A stretch of 64,000 bases of DNA from Diplonema papillatum (taxonomy: Eukaryota; Euglenozoa; Diplonemea; Diplonemida; Diplonemidae), in contig JAPJBO010000470.1 in the NCBI GenBank assembly GCA_030068145.1, positions 62,001 through 126,000 of the forward strand, written 5' to 3'. The notes beneath the pieces are model-generated. The model saw only the letters and a list, made by a program, of their open reading frames with translations, made no database searches and had not been told where the DNA came from. Every line of letters begins with the position of its first letter. Within the stretch, counting starts at the first letter, position 1. Of the stretch, positions 11,101-21,781 are shown one piece after another. The translations under genes and the position numbers were made by a program.

Positions 11101-13250
11101 CTCGTCTCCTCGGACCATGCTGCGCTTTCTTTCCGTCCCTGAGTAGTACCGTGGTTGTCTCTCTCCACATCGTCGTCATCTTGGACCCGACTGCCCCAAC
11201 CATGTCCTTCGTCACAAAAAGGCCCACTCTCAGGCACCTTGTCTGCCTCCTTCAACTCAGCGGTACAGCTATCATGTATCTCGACTTCGAGCCTGTCAAC
11301 ACGCGGTGCGTCGTCCATGTGAGGTGGGTCTCCCACTGCACCAGGTCCTACGGCCAGCCACGACTGCTGGCCACCGTCGGTATCGCCGAACTGGCTCTTT
11401 TCTTCGTCTTCTTCGTCCTCTTCGGAGTCGGACTCGCGTTCAGCCGCCTGTTGCTCCGGCGCAGAGGCTGTTTCGGGCTGGCCTGCCCCCCATTGCCCGT
11501 CTCCGGCGGTGTCCCCAGGGGGAGCGCCGCCGCAGCTCTGCACGAACCAAGGCGCGGCGGTGCTCTCTTTCTGGCCGGCGGTCGGCGACTGCTCGGCCGG
11601 CTTCGGCCTGTGGCGGTTCTTCGCCGACGACGAGCTCTGCGGGTAGATTTTCGACGGGTTCGGCGGGAACTCGTCGGAAAACGTGCGCCGCCCCGCGCCG
11701 CCGGCGCTCGACGAGCGGGACGACGACGCGACCGACCGCTGCGAGTCGGTCGACGACGTCGGCGTTCGGGTGGGAGCCGTCGTGGGTGATAGCATGGGCA
11801 GGGGCACCGCGTCTTGCGGCAGGTACGACGGGAAGGCGGCTCGGTGCGCGCTGTGCGGCTGCCAGTCGGCTGCCTTCTCGTTTCCGTTGCACAAAGTCCC
11901 AAACTGCGCGAGGGTGCGTTCGAACGAGTTTTCGGAGTCGGTGTCGAACTCGACCATGTCGTCCGCGACGCCGGACCCCGCCCGCGTGAACGAAAACCTG
12001 CACAACGAGTCGCCTTGGCTGATCCCGCCTCTGCTGTCGCCCTCCGCGCGCTTCGCTTCGCGTTCTCTGCTCGGTCGCTTTCCTTGGCTGCCCGTCTCCG
12101 CCGTCGTTTTCCCGTTTGCGTGCTTTTTGTCGTCGGGGGCCGCTTCCGCGGGCGCCGCCGACGTCGCGCTGGCGCCGCGCGCCTCTTCGCCAGCCCCGCC
12201 CCGCCTGTTGCCCCGGCCGTCCCCCGGGGGAGGGCTCGTCGGCGGAGCCGACTGCCCCCCCCGCGAGTGCAGCGACTTGCGGTGCGCCGCTTGCGCTACG
12301 AGGGGCTGCCCGCACTCGCCGCAGAACCGGGCCGAGCCGTTGGTCGGCAGCGGCGCCGCGCAAGACGGGCAGCACGCGCGGTCGAGCGGCGGCGGCGGCG
12401 GGGGAGGAGGAGGGGCCTCCGGCGGCGGGTAGACGGGGAGCCCGCAGATTTTGCAGAAGTTTGCGTCGAACTTGGCGGGGAAGTTGCAGTGCGGGCAGAG
12501 CGCCGGCAGCGGCGGCGGCGGCGGCGGCGGGGCGGCCTCCGGCTTGCGCAGCGCGAAGCCGCAGTCGCCGCAGAACAGCACGTCGCTTCGGTGTTCGACG
12601 GCGTTGCAGCGCGGGCAGGCACGGGCGGAGCCCGAGCAGAGGGTCATCTTGCGGATGGCGTTGTGCGAGGCTCCCGCGACGATGGGGTGCAGGACGCCGC
12701 TGTCGGTTGACCTGTACACGGCGGGGGGTGTCCCAGCCGAGCTCTCGCCGGAGGTGCTGTACGCGTCTTCGGCTTCTTCGGTGTCGACGGGCCGCGGCTT
12801 GGCTTTGCACTTCGCGGCGTGGGACGCGAGCACCTCGGGTCGGAACTTGCGGTTGCACGTGCGGCAGGTCGGGTGCGAGTTTTCGAACTTCTTCTGCTGC
12901 TTCGCGTTCCAGGCGGCGCGATCTGCGGCGGCGGACGCGTGCGCGGGCACGCGGTGGGACAGGGCGTGCTTCCCGCCTTCCACGACGAGGACGCCGGCCT
13001 CTACGGGGTCCACCGGCAAGCTCCCGCGGTAGTTCTTGTCGCAGTTGGTCCACTCGTACAGCTTCTTCGAGTGGCACTGCCCGGCGTGCACCGCGAGGCT
13101 CTTCGTCCCGAACTGCCGCCCGCACAGGTAGCACACCAGCAGCTCCGGCGGCGGCTGCTGCTGCCGCGCCTTCCCGTTCTCCTTCCCCGCGTCTTTCGCC
13201 CCGCGGGGCGCCTCGTCGTTGTCCGTGGCCACCGCGTGCTCGGGAGACAT
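8184..13250 (-). CDS. Large multi-zinc-finger protein with ZC2HC1-type fingers
   Basis: A single uninterrupted frame of about 1,688 residues, counted from the ATG ending at 13250. An upstream in-frame start at 13319 is also possible. Numbering here is from 13319. C2HC/C2H2-type fingers of the ZC2HC1 (FAM164) kind lie near 62 (CYLCGRQF), 151 (CRTCNRKF), 1327 (CGECGRLF with KHEEIC), 1443 (CPYCGRRF with RHIPVC) and 1612 (CSACGYAA). Three double-Cys zinc ribbons separated by poly-Pro lie near 233, 273 and 316. The middle ~900 residues are low-complexity: acidic, Gln-rich near 1010-1030, and Ser/Ala-rich. The last ~70 residues look like a coiled coil (VRALEAKL, VALLETKL). The region is far more GC-rich than its surroundings, which makes long meaningless frames on other strands. 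ZC2HC1-like proteins are common in flagellated protists, but a flagellar role here would be a guess. Confidence 0.82.
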   Translation of the reverse strand: MSPEHAVATDNDEAPRGAKDAGKENGKARQQQPPPELLVCYLCGRQFGTKSLAVHAGQCHSKKLYEWTNCDKNYRGSLPVDPVEAGVLVVEGGKHALSHRVPAHASAAADRAAWNAKQQKKFENSHPTCRTCNRKFRPEVLASHAAKCKAKPRPVDTEEAEDAYSTSGESSAGTPPAVYRSTDSGVLHPIVAGASHNAIRKMTLCSGSARACPRCNAVEHRSDVLFCGDCGFALRKPEAAPPPPPPPLPALCPHCNFPAKFDANFCKICGLPVYPPPEAPPPPPPPPPLDRACCPSCAAPLPTNGSARFCGECGQPLVAQAAHRKSLHSRGGQSAPPTSPPPGDGRGNRRGGAGEEARGASATSAAPAEAAPDDKKHANGKTTAETGSQGKRPSREREAKRAEGDSRGGISQGDSLCRFSFTRAGSGVADDMVEFDTDSENSFERTLAQFGTLCNGNEKAADWQPHSAHRAAFPSYLPQDAVPLPMLSPTTAPTRTPTSSTDSQRSVASSSRSSSAGGAGRRTFSDEFPPNPSKIYPQSSSSAKNRHRPKPAEQSPTAGQKESTAAPWFVQSCGGAPPGDTAGDGQWGAGQPETASAPEQQAAERESDSEEDEEDEEKSQFGDTDGGQQSWLAVGPGAVGDPPHMDDAPRVDRLEVEIHDSCTAELKEADKVPESGPFCDEGHGWGSRVQDDDDVERDNHGTTQGRKESAAWSEETSVVSEEVAVWSEAMKGSRGSVCMSVGDAAGAAARSVQEDVLEHSGHSGRLVAQSAGESVAGQGEARPRKKSPAVTVDTQKANEIDELLLGIAREDVDPPEPEHLPPSSWPPMEPVPPDMQRTCASSKDGDAPGTKTQVLQPRAESPSTGQQAADCEDRVAGAGVSGLSCSPRRSFPDKLMLSVSVAELFASLGGSHQQPAVAAAEVDGGEAPASPDGAGKWAVTSPRGSPSLRQLAQQPALPTMAEQREQHHLEEQLQQQPQRSRKPQKQHQDQPQQQQQQQPSQQQQRQHELLSGVEQANEEPEKFGRSTEVSVERSTTGECHEHTADINAKMTPSIPLTSATPPALCSSEREASDPPSRVSPRRKRSAPDRTDSFELMNAGAFLPAAPASEQNARDPRRCSQHPDSTACNDYGNDAIHDFLKDVAGGATDRTADRLKSRGAREKPDDQATSRDHQTAPLDADSGQECATLPNPREDAAPAEHQIAQPVASSQVQAAAPRPDECQSSDADGNHRRTSGASRLQDQGQGSEEHSAGVSTAPKAGNVLKADGCEDVAIGPGKDAELPARVSEAGLEEQEHRAENEEREACGECGRLFAVDRVAKHEEICKKSAAKSRQRAAVLQAKRGSRPAEQPKAGGGDADGGAGEPKRTPRKNATSWRHQTSALREGLRNGRKPAATPPNPANDGNANNKAGVAVKKVDDRVPCPYCGRRFAERSAQRHIPVCAGVDARPRNVNAGDPALGPKRPTDKERPAPSPAGDAKKGADPALGVEDQQFQDHQQVRRRLMREVLQQANEKVRNIRKSREAPESGPSRANAAKGHQSTPAERGGTIRSDAPWAPRGAKPPPKAGHFVDRWRQQVEERRTRAPPDDVRCSACGYAAINAQSLEAHARSCVAGRQKDSLTGLAGRVRALEAKLSQQQAIPEPSPETLATTTDIKSALEQAKARVALLETKLQAKTAQQDTAAPPASAK

Positions 13251-15147
13251 CGTGGACCTCGTCGAACTAAGACGACAGAATCGGTCAACCACTTGCCGCA
13301 CAAGGACTGTCGTGCCCAAGTCGCTTCCTTTGACGATTTACCCTCCGTTCGCCAAGACAAGAAAGCTGAAGCAAGGAGACCGCTGCCCGTGCCCTTTGGC
13401 TGTCCAACAGAGAACCGGTTTGTGCTGCCGATGAGAAGCCCGCTCTGTCCGCCCTTTTGCCACACAAATTAAAAGAAAAAACCCAAAAAGCAAGAAGGAG
13501 AAGTGCGTAGTTTGTTGTATAAAAGAAAAGATGAAGAAAGCGAGAAGAAGGAACTCGAAAGGCGATGCAGATTCGCTGTTCCCTGATGCCTTTTTCGGGT
13601 TTGCTTTCGAAGTGGGCAATCAGGCCGCACTGGGTTCTGTGGCTTTGTGTGAGATTCTTTATGTTGCGATGTGCTGTTTTTTGGCTTTCCTTTCGGGATC
13701 AGATTGTCGTTGTTATTCTGGTCAGCTTACTGGAAAAAGATCCGTGCCCTAAGCTTCTCGCCGTTCGTTGTCGACCTACGGGCTCACAAGGTAGGAAGCA
13801 CCGTGGTAGCAAGCCTCATATTGAGGATCGGTGGCTGAGCTTTTAAAGGGGAATTCTCGTTTTTATGGGTTCCAGCGTTTTTTGAAGTTCAGAAGGCGGG
13901 GGTATGTTCTATTTTAATTCTTGCTTTTCTTTTCGCAAATTGTATTTCTTTTATTTCACTGCTTTACTGCACCCCCTGAGTCTCGGACGGGTGGATAGCG
14001 TAACCGCTGTGTGAGTGGTTTCGCTAGCGTCTTCTTCTTTCGCGTTCGGACTGCCAATTCTGTTGTTGTGGGCGGTGTGTTTTCTTTGTGCTGTTACTTA
14101 AACCGGTCTGATTCGTTTCGTATCGGCCGATAAGTCGCTGCGTGTTCCGTGTGTGGGTGTGTGTGTTTGGGTGTCCCGTTTCTTTCCGTGTTTCCTATGT
14201 TGTTGTTGTGTATATGCTGTCCTGCTTGTCGTGGTGAGAGTAGTGACCCGAAAAGTGCAGAGCCAGAAGATTTCTTCAACCTTGCAGGTTCAGATGAACG
14301 AGAACCACAACCTAAACCCGTCACCACTACGAGCGTTAGAATTGCCGCTTTTCCCTGTATCGAGATGGCTGATTTTTGCTGCCGCATGGGATAGTGTTTC
14401 GTGGGATTCACGGTATTCATTCCGTGGCTGACGAAGCCGACTCACATCGCTCTCGCCTGTATTGCACCTGGTTGAATGGAGCCATGCACTATTTTACAAT
14501 ACCCAGTGCCACAAACAAGGTGCGACGTGCCACCAACAGCCACCGAGTGCGCTCAGCCAGCTAAGGTTGTTAAGTGTCACGTGAAAAGGTGAAGCAGAAA
14601 CAACGAAGCAATAAACGACGCGATCGTCTTTCGACGGGTTGTGCTTGTTTGCAGTACTACGCTGCTTCGAGTGATCGAGGATACTTTTATTCTACTGGAA
14701 CTGGCGCGAACAATCGTCATGGAGCGGCACGAGCTAACGAGCCTTTTTCAATGTGCGATGGGGTCATTCTCTGTTAACAGCTTTGTTCTGCGGAACCCCA
14801 ATTCCCGTAGGCAGCTGCGGAACCCCAACTCCCAGCAATAGAGCCCTACTCTGTCGGCAGGTTTCGCCGTGCAGGCAAGGCAGCGACGAGGGCCGTCCGT
14901 ACGTTGAAGAACACTGATAAAAATGAGCAGCTGCAGTGTGCGGTCTTGGCGGCCGGCGTTGTCTTGAGTAGGTCTTCTGCCACTGCGCCAGCGGGCGCGT
15001 GGGCAGGAGCGGTTGCCGACCGTTCGGTGGCACCACCCCCAGTCCCGTCCTCAAGAAGCCCACTCTAGTGGCTGGCCGCAAAGCCATACGATGCTCGATT
15101 GGCGAACCTTGTGTGGTTGCAGCGCAGACAACCCGCCAAATGGTAGG
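13251..15147. other. Intergenic, upstream of zinc-finger gene
   Basis: No recognisable coding sequence. Holds one copy of the GTGCGTAGTTT dispersed module (13499-13523) and a short direct repeat (14789-14839). Confidence 0.5.
14789..14839. repeat. Two copies of TGCGGAACCCCAAYTCCC
   Basis: A ~26-bp direct duplication with a few differences, seen directly. No function is apparent. Confidence 0.7.
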
Positions 15148-17257
15148 CTACGAACCCATTCCTCTGCCTCGCCCTCTACCCCTCCCCGGGGCGGGGACCC
15201 CCCCGTATGGTTGCTGACTCGGGGTCGCTCGACCGAAAGCCATAGCAGGTTTCCCGCCGAGCCCTCCTCGACCCCCCCGCCCGGTATGCGACACTGCCGC
15301 TCCGAAACCGAGCGGCGACTTGCCTCCGCTTGCCCGACCTTTCCCACTTGGCGCGGGAGCCGGCGGAGCGGTGTAACCTCGACCTCTCCCCTTCTGCGCC
15401 ACGGCTCTTCCTCTGCCGCCTGGAGGGACCAGCGGCACCGGCGATTTCCCCCCTCGGCCGCCGTTTGCTGCGAGGGACGCGACGCCCCCCCCGGCACCCG
15501 CACCTCCCCTGCCACGGGCGGCGTGGGGCTGGACGGGATACGGCTGGTACAGCTGCGCGTCGGCGGCGGGTCGGACGACGGTTTTGGCGGGCAGCACGGC
15601 GCGCCCCGCGGCGATGTCGGCGTCCGCCGCCACCTCCGGCTCGTCGAAGCCGGTCAGCTTCTTCGAGATCGGCGCGGGCGGCAGCGGGTTCCGCAGCTGC
15701 GCGCTCCGCTCCGCGTTCAACTTCGCCAGCGACTGCCCGAATCCACGCTTCGAGAGGTAACTGCTCAGGTTCCGGTACACCGGCTGCGTGACGTCAAACG
15801 GCCTGTGGAACTCAGGGTGCATGCTGGCGGCTTGACAGATCCAACGTGCGTCCTTCGGCAGGTGCCCTACAATGCTGCTGATGTCATTTTCAGGCAGGCC
15901 CGCAAGCTCGGGTAAAGACCTATCCAACGGCGTGAGATGCTGTGCTTTATTTGACTTGGGATCGAACACGACGGCGTGCCGGAACGCGATGAAGGCTCGG
16001 TAGTACATGCGTTCGTACGCTGAAATGCCGTCGGCCCCATAGCGGCACCGTCGGCGCGAAATCAACCCGTGGACGGGATCCGCAGGGTTTTCCCGCATGG
16101 CTTCCCGCAGCGAGTGATGGGTCGTCTTGAACGTGACCTCGCTGCTGGTGGCCAGGAAGTCGCAGCCGTTGAGGATGAAGTTGGCGAGGAGCAGGTCCGA
16201 AGTGAAGCCCGTCCAGTCGTATTCGGGGCTGCGCGTGAGGTCGTACACAGTGCCGGTGGCTCCCTTCAGGTCGAGGATGACTGGGCATTCCAACTCGTAC
16301 GCGAGGAGGTCCGTGTCGGTCGTCAAAAGCGCGTCGATGTAGCCGATTCGCACCAAATGAACAAGCTGCGGATCGGCTTCGAACGGTGCTGCCGGCGTGT
16401 ATACGGAATAACCATACAAACAAAGTGACTGACTGAGCGGAGATCATATCTCCGTCCAACTCTCCCTCGGTAGCAAGGTGCAGTTTTCCGGTGAGCACCG
16501 ATACGCTTTGAGCCCTACTTTAGGTACGATGTGGGGTTGGGTTGCATTTCACGCGTGCGGAGAAGCCGCTGAGGATCTCTGTGGTAATAGCCTGGTAATA
16601 ATTATACATGATTAGCAAGCTTCGCTCAAGCCCCATTTCTGCATAAACTTGTTTGTAGATACACACCCCACAACGAGCTCAGAATCTGCCGAAGATGTGA
16701 TGGGGGTTTGTCTAGACGCTTTTCGTGTTATTCTGCAGATGCTTTGAGCTGTCTTTGTGTCTATGTTTTCATTCTGAAGAATTAGGTGCCAGTTAACCAA
16801 ATCGCGTGGGCACACCTGTGAGGGTCTCAATTCCGTTGGCCCGGAGGGATTCCACGAGCGTCTTGGCGATATCGAAGTCAAGGGTGAAAGCGCCCCTGTA
16901 CTTTTTTTGCGCGCCCGCGGGATCGCCGTGCCTCATCAGCTCGTCGCCTTTGGCACGATTCGCGATGCGATCCCGCAGCCTCCGGGCATCCTCTGCTGCC
17001 TTGGCGGGCAGCGGCGCTCCGTCGAAGACGATGACCAGCCGGATGCCAAACTTCCGCTCCTTCGAAATGCACCACGAAACGACCGCCTCGATGTACTTCG
17101 TGTGGGGGTGCGACTCCGCAAAAAACGACGCGGCGTTCATGGACACCAGCGGGTACAGGCACCCGATGTCAACGCCTACCGTCTGCCCGGACAGAGCTCG
17201 GAGAGATATCGGCGACGCGCAGTCTTCGATCGAGCTGCGCAGCTTCTGAATGCCCAT
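15148..17257 (-). CDS. EXO1/XPG-family 5' nuclease with RGG tail (two exons)
   Basis: Structure-specific 5' nuclease fold, 560 residues. Exon 1 is 17257-16816 and exon 2 is 16388-15148. The 427-bp intron has donor GTGTGC and acceptor GGCAG, and the join gives APFEADPQL, exactly the family motif. All seven metal-binding acidic residues of human EXO1 have counterparts at almost the same numbers: D30 (VGVDIG), D79 (VFDG), E151 and D153 (FEAD), D172 and D174 (TTDTDLL), D224 (NGCDF). The following helix-hairpin segment is degenerate (no clear GIG loop). Family members act in mismatch repair, recombination and flap removal. The last ~130 residues are Gly/Arg-rich with many RGG and GRGRG motifs and could bind RNA or single-stranded DNA. 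No PCNA or MSH2 box was seen. Calling it the true EXO1 orthologue is inference. Confidence 0.9.
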
Positions 17258-18680
17258 TGCACAACGTTTACGTGTTGGCCAGTTTTTAGTTTCGGGCCCT
17301 CACTTCGAGGGCAACCTGATGTGCGCATATGTGCTGTTCGGGTGGATCCATTGCCGACGTCGCTTCAATGGCTGCTGTGCAGGAGGCCGAAACTATTCTA
17401 CCATAAACCACATGTAAATCAGAATCACGAAACAACACGACCACGTGTTATCATAGCCGAAGCGGAGAAACCTTCATTGCATCTGCAGACTTCTATTAGC
17501 CACAGCACGTCTGACGCACGTCTAGCACCAGAAGACTCAGAGCCAAGACAATGGAACTCGGAAGATACCTTCTTTTCTTCTTGCTTTGACCGTTGCTCGC
17601 ACCTCGGAAAAGGCGGAACTACCAGCTGACTGGTCCCGAAGCAAGGAATCAGGGCTAGGCGGAGTGTAAGGAAACAGAGATACGCGGTGTTTTGTTCCAT
17701 CGCAAGCGATCACCAGCTTGCGATTGCGCTTTATGCGCATCCTCCCCGCCTTGCAAGCTGGCCCCAGTTGAGGATGGAGCCGCATCAAACAAGTACCAGT
17801 CTAACTGCGTGCAATGTTGTGTCCGGATGAACATCCCTTTTAAACGGGTGTATCAGGCCTTGTCATGATGGGCAATCCAGCTTCCCGCAAAAGGGGGCGG
17901 CAGTGTCGGCTCAACGGGCATTCAAAAGGACCATTTTTTTTTAGAGATCGAATGCTATGTGTGGTACAGTGTGACCAAACAATAACCCCGAAGCGGTAGA
18001 GGGAGTGCCAGCAACATGGTCACTATGGCACAACTGCGCTCTCAAGCCACACAAGAATGAGGAAGAGACTTTGTTCTCTCCAAGGAACTCCCTTGCGCAT
18101 TTTGTCTTGAGTGGGTACAATTCCCGCAGATGCTTTGCGGGCGCTCTCTCGGAAGCATTACATGATGTTTGCGCTCTACAAGTACCGCGGCAAGAAGCGT
18201 TTGCAAGCGCGCATGGAGCTAACTAACTAGCGACCGACTGCGGGCGCCGTTCCGAAAGGATTTCTTCCACAATATGCAACCGCGCACCGAGGTCGCGGTG
18301 CAGAGCCTTCACCTGTCGAGTTATTTAGGTGTAACACGTCGCGTGACGAGAGAGAAACTCCAGGCACGTCATATTTTGTAGAATCCAGGGGGTGTTTCTT
18401 CCATCTTTCTCCATGGCAAGCAAAAGTGGTGGACGCTTGTTGTCATATGCATTGGTCGCCTCACGTGTATCGCGGGTTTCGGGCACTTTCTCAACTCGGA
18501 GCCCTGGGGCTGTGGTGGTGCTGTGGGAACGAAATAACGTGTGAGGCTTTACTTGAAGCTCCAGGCTTTTAAGTCTTCGGTGGCTTTCGGGAAATGGACT
18601 GCAACATCGTGTTGCAACACGTGCACAATGCGATATGCCGCCCCCGGATAGTATAACTTTGGAGTGTTATAGTTGTAAAG
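17258..18680. other. Intergenic between K+ channel and nuclease genes
   Basis: No recognisable gene or repeat. It holds the 5' flank of the nuclease gene and the 3' flank of the channel gene. Confidence 0.5.
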
Positions 18681-21600
18681 TTAAGATGATTTCGGAATAG
18701 CGACGAGGGTATTCACTCTGCGTCTTGTACACAATCTTATACGACATAAAACAAAGCTTCCTGCAATTTTGTCGACAAAAAAAAAAACGAAACGGCGCCA
18801 TACGGCATCGAGAACATCTCGGTTCGTTGGTTCAAACTCCTCCGACTGCTCGCGACCAGGCGAGGCCACAGCGAAGGTGCGCGGCGGGATATAAAGACGT
18901 CCGGTGAACGCAGCAGGCAGTGTCAGCGTCTTGTTTGAGCCTGTCGTTGCGAGAGACTGGTTGTGAGGCGACGGGATTTCGTCTTCGTGCAGTCCTCCTC
19001 GCGGGCTGCTTGGAAGCACAGAACCGTCCGACTGCCCTCTTCTGCTACTCTTCTGTTTCGCTAGGTCCTTCCGGCGGCGAAGCTTCCGGTGCTTCGCGTC
19101 CTTGAACTCCTGCTGCACATCCTGAAAGTTGGCCCCAAGAATAATGATCGGGAAGGCGACGATTCTGTTTTTTTAGAGTATTTCTTTGTGTGTGGTCGTT
19201 TGTTCGCTTTTTTTCTCCACATCAAACGTGAAAGACTGAACATGCAAATGACACACTTCGACATTTTGGATAATACTCAAGGTTCCGTGCTGTGAATATG
19301 GTTGCTGAAATGACAGAAAAGCATACAGGAGTCCGGTGAGCATGGTTATCGTCCCGACGACGTGGCCCCAGAACGTAACAGGATACATGTCCCCGTAGCC
19401 CACGCTGGTGACGGTGACTGTTTTATTTGTAGTTTCCTTGTTGTTCGGGAGAAGTAAAATTGATGTCGAGATATCCAGGCCCCCATTTCTTAAAGAACTG
19501 GCAACACACGCAGTACAAGTGCAGGTCTCTTCGCCCGCCAACTTGCCCCGGGCTCGGTGAGCTCTGTTCAACATGTGCTGTGCTGTCTATTGTTTGAAGA
19601 TCTTGCGTCTCACCGCACCCTTTGTGAAAGCATATCTTCGCGAAGAAACACTGAAACGTGCAGGGGTGCTTGGATTGAGGCGTCTTCCAAGAAGGCTGAC
19701 TTCAACTCAAGTTCGAATGAGTACAGGTTCTGAAGACGAAGAAGGCAACTGCATACCAAGGCACCACCAGAAGCCGTTCGGTATTGACTTTATCGGATGC
19801 AGGCCCCCACCGTACTCGGGCTTGCGGATCCACGTACGATTAGCTTCGTCCCACGTGGCGGCTTGCTGCTCAGCAAAGTAGATCCCGGATCCGAAGAGAA
19901 CCTGCCATTTGTGGGCTGCTTACGTTGGAACAACGGTGTGTCGGTACTGCAGCGCCCCCCAGGTGACGCGCTAACTGTTCTTGACCGGAAAGCAAGCCGA
20001 AGAAAATAGGCAGCCTTGGTGAGCTTTCTGGATGCATTGGATTATTAGAGTTAAAGCTCGCTTGAGATTCCTATTCTTGCATTGCACACTCTGACGACCT
20101 GACAACTGGGAAAGATAGCCATGGATTTCAAAGACCGCGGAGGTCAGCGGACCGGGAGCTACCAGAGAGGCGTTGTGTGGTAACCTGATATCGTGTGTGT
20201 GTGTGCGATGATGTGGGTTTGCGTGGCAGCCTGATACGTGCGCTGGCTGTTACACGAGCTTGATGCCCCGCATGGATGCTTGGTGTGGTTCATGTACTTA
20301 AAAGAACTCAATGCTTGGTGCCGTGTGCCGTGGGCACCGTGCGCACGGGGATTCGTTTGCGACAATACACCCTCGGAGGGAAAAAGACTGCGTGTTTATC
20401 CCACTCAATAAAATAGTAGCAGTAGTATGTGTCGTCTGCCGAAGCAGCCGGAGACAGCAGGCGCAGGGGGCAGGTCTTGCTTTACTTTTCTCTTCTTCGT
20501 GGAGACCCGCCCCCGGCATCCCGACTGTCCAATCACTCGAGAAAGTTTGCGCCTATTGTGATGAGGTGGTTGACCAGGCCCCCACGAAGCCTTATACACA
20601 ACACAGCTGCAACACGAGGATGCAGCTCTGCTTACGTGTGCACTCAGCCATCAGGCCATTGGCTGCTAAGCACCCCCCGACCGGTCGATTTGCCACTTTT
20701 GTGGCCCTCTTTTTGCCGGGCGGTGCTGTCAGCACTTGTTCCGCGTCGCATCAAGTGCATGATGCTGGCGGTTGGGGGATCGGCGACCGACTCAACTAAG
20801 GTGCGGGTCAACAGTGTCGCCACGTGAAGGCCCCCCCTTGACACCCTCTCTCACTCAAAGAAAATAGAATAAAGAATGCGTGCGTACCATGGCAATCGCC
20901 AACAGGAAAATGAGCAAACTGAGCGCGTCGGTGGACCGTGCCACGCATGCGGCGACCATTTGAATGCCCTCGCTGTATTTCGTCAGCTTAAAGACCCGGA
21001 AGACCCGCGTCAAGCGAATAGTGCGTAACACTATGAGGCCGTCGGCCTTGGCACCCGTCGATGTAAAGATCGAAGACAACAGGTCGAAGTAGAACGGCCC
21101 CACACTGATGATGTCCACCCAATTGAAGGGGTCACGCAGAAACCCCCTCTTGGTACCACAAGTGAAGAATCGGACCGAAAGCTCGACTGTGAACCACCCG
21201 ATGCACACGGCCTCGATCACATAGAACTCAATCAGCCCACGGTTGTAGAACTCGGGCAGTGACTCGATGGTGAACGTGGTGCAGCTGAGGACGATCATGA
21301 GGAATGATAGGAGGAAGATGCCGGTGGACACCCGCCTGTGCTCCACGGTCGCGTACCACTCTTCGGCGGGGCTGGAGGCATCGAAGACGGCGTGTACTTT
21401 TTGCTTGAGGGTCAAGTCGTCTGCTGTGAAAACGGGAGCAGGGGTCTCCGGTCGCATATCATCGAACGTGGTGCCCACCGTTGCTCCTGCTCCTAAGTGG
21501 AAGTCACAAGTCGGATCTTTGAAGAGGGGGTTGCTCGTCAAGGCGTTGTCAAATCGTGCCAAAGCGGTTCGAAGCTGGCGAGCCGACCTAGGCGACAGCG

Positions 21601-21781
21601 ATATGGCCTGCGTGTCATCGTTTGCGTTATCTCTCAGCTTCTTTGCTTTGGTCGGATGACCCCATAAGTTGTCATTGATGCTGCTGCAGTCACCGCTTGC
21701 AGTGGATTGGACCCGCATCGACCCTACTCTACCCACTGGCTCATCCTCCAAGACATGATTGTCCACAGCACATTGAGGCAT
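18681..21781 (-). CDS. Voltage-gated potassium channel (Kv type, four exons)
   Basis: Six-transmembrane Kv channel subunit, 537 residues. Exons are 21781-20888, 19901-19757, 19417-19327 and 19164-18681. Every join is in frame and restores family sequence. The donors are GTACGC, GTATGC and GTATGC, and each acceptor ends CAG. S1 is about 151-173, S2 182-205 and S3 219-239. S4 is 249-266 with positive residues every third position (R253, R256, R259, R262, K265). S5 starts near 287. The pore helix carries IPNGFWW, the filter is S351-VGYGD, and S6 runs 364-389 through AFPIII. The filter has Ser where most Kv channels have Thr. The ~148-residue N-terminus shows no obvious T1 tetramerisation domain, and the Arg/Lys/Ser-rich C-tail shows no cyclic-nucleotide domain. 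Intron 1 (986 bp) contains a dispersed repeat. The protein should be in the plasma membrane or another membrane of the cell. Confidence 0.93.
20330..20815 (+). repeat. Copy A of a dispersed ~0.4-kb repeat, in K+ channel intron 1
   Basis: This intronic segment is closely matched by a reversed copy at 36672-36995 (copy B). It carries ~85 bp that B lacks, around 20641-20724. Its first 80 bp, including GATTCGTTTGCGACAATA, recur in the same orientation at 33000-33085 (copy D). It contains no coding signal I recognise. Its position in an intron shows the family inserts within genes. Confidence 0.85.

Noticed and set aside
11440-13134. Long frames overlapping the zinc-finger gene (564-residue minus frame, and plus frames at 8526-9464 and 12116-13270)
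   Set aside because: They are Arg/Ala/Gly-rich by-products of very high GC content. Only the 8184-13250 frame contains zinc-finger motifs.
15013-15915. 300-residue plus-strand frame
   Set aside because: Antisense to exon 2 of the nuclease and rich in Arg/Pro. The sense strand has family motifs.
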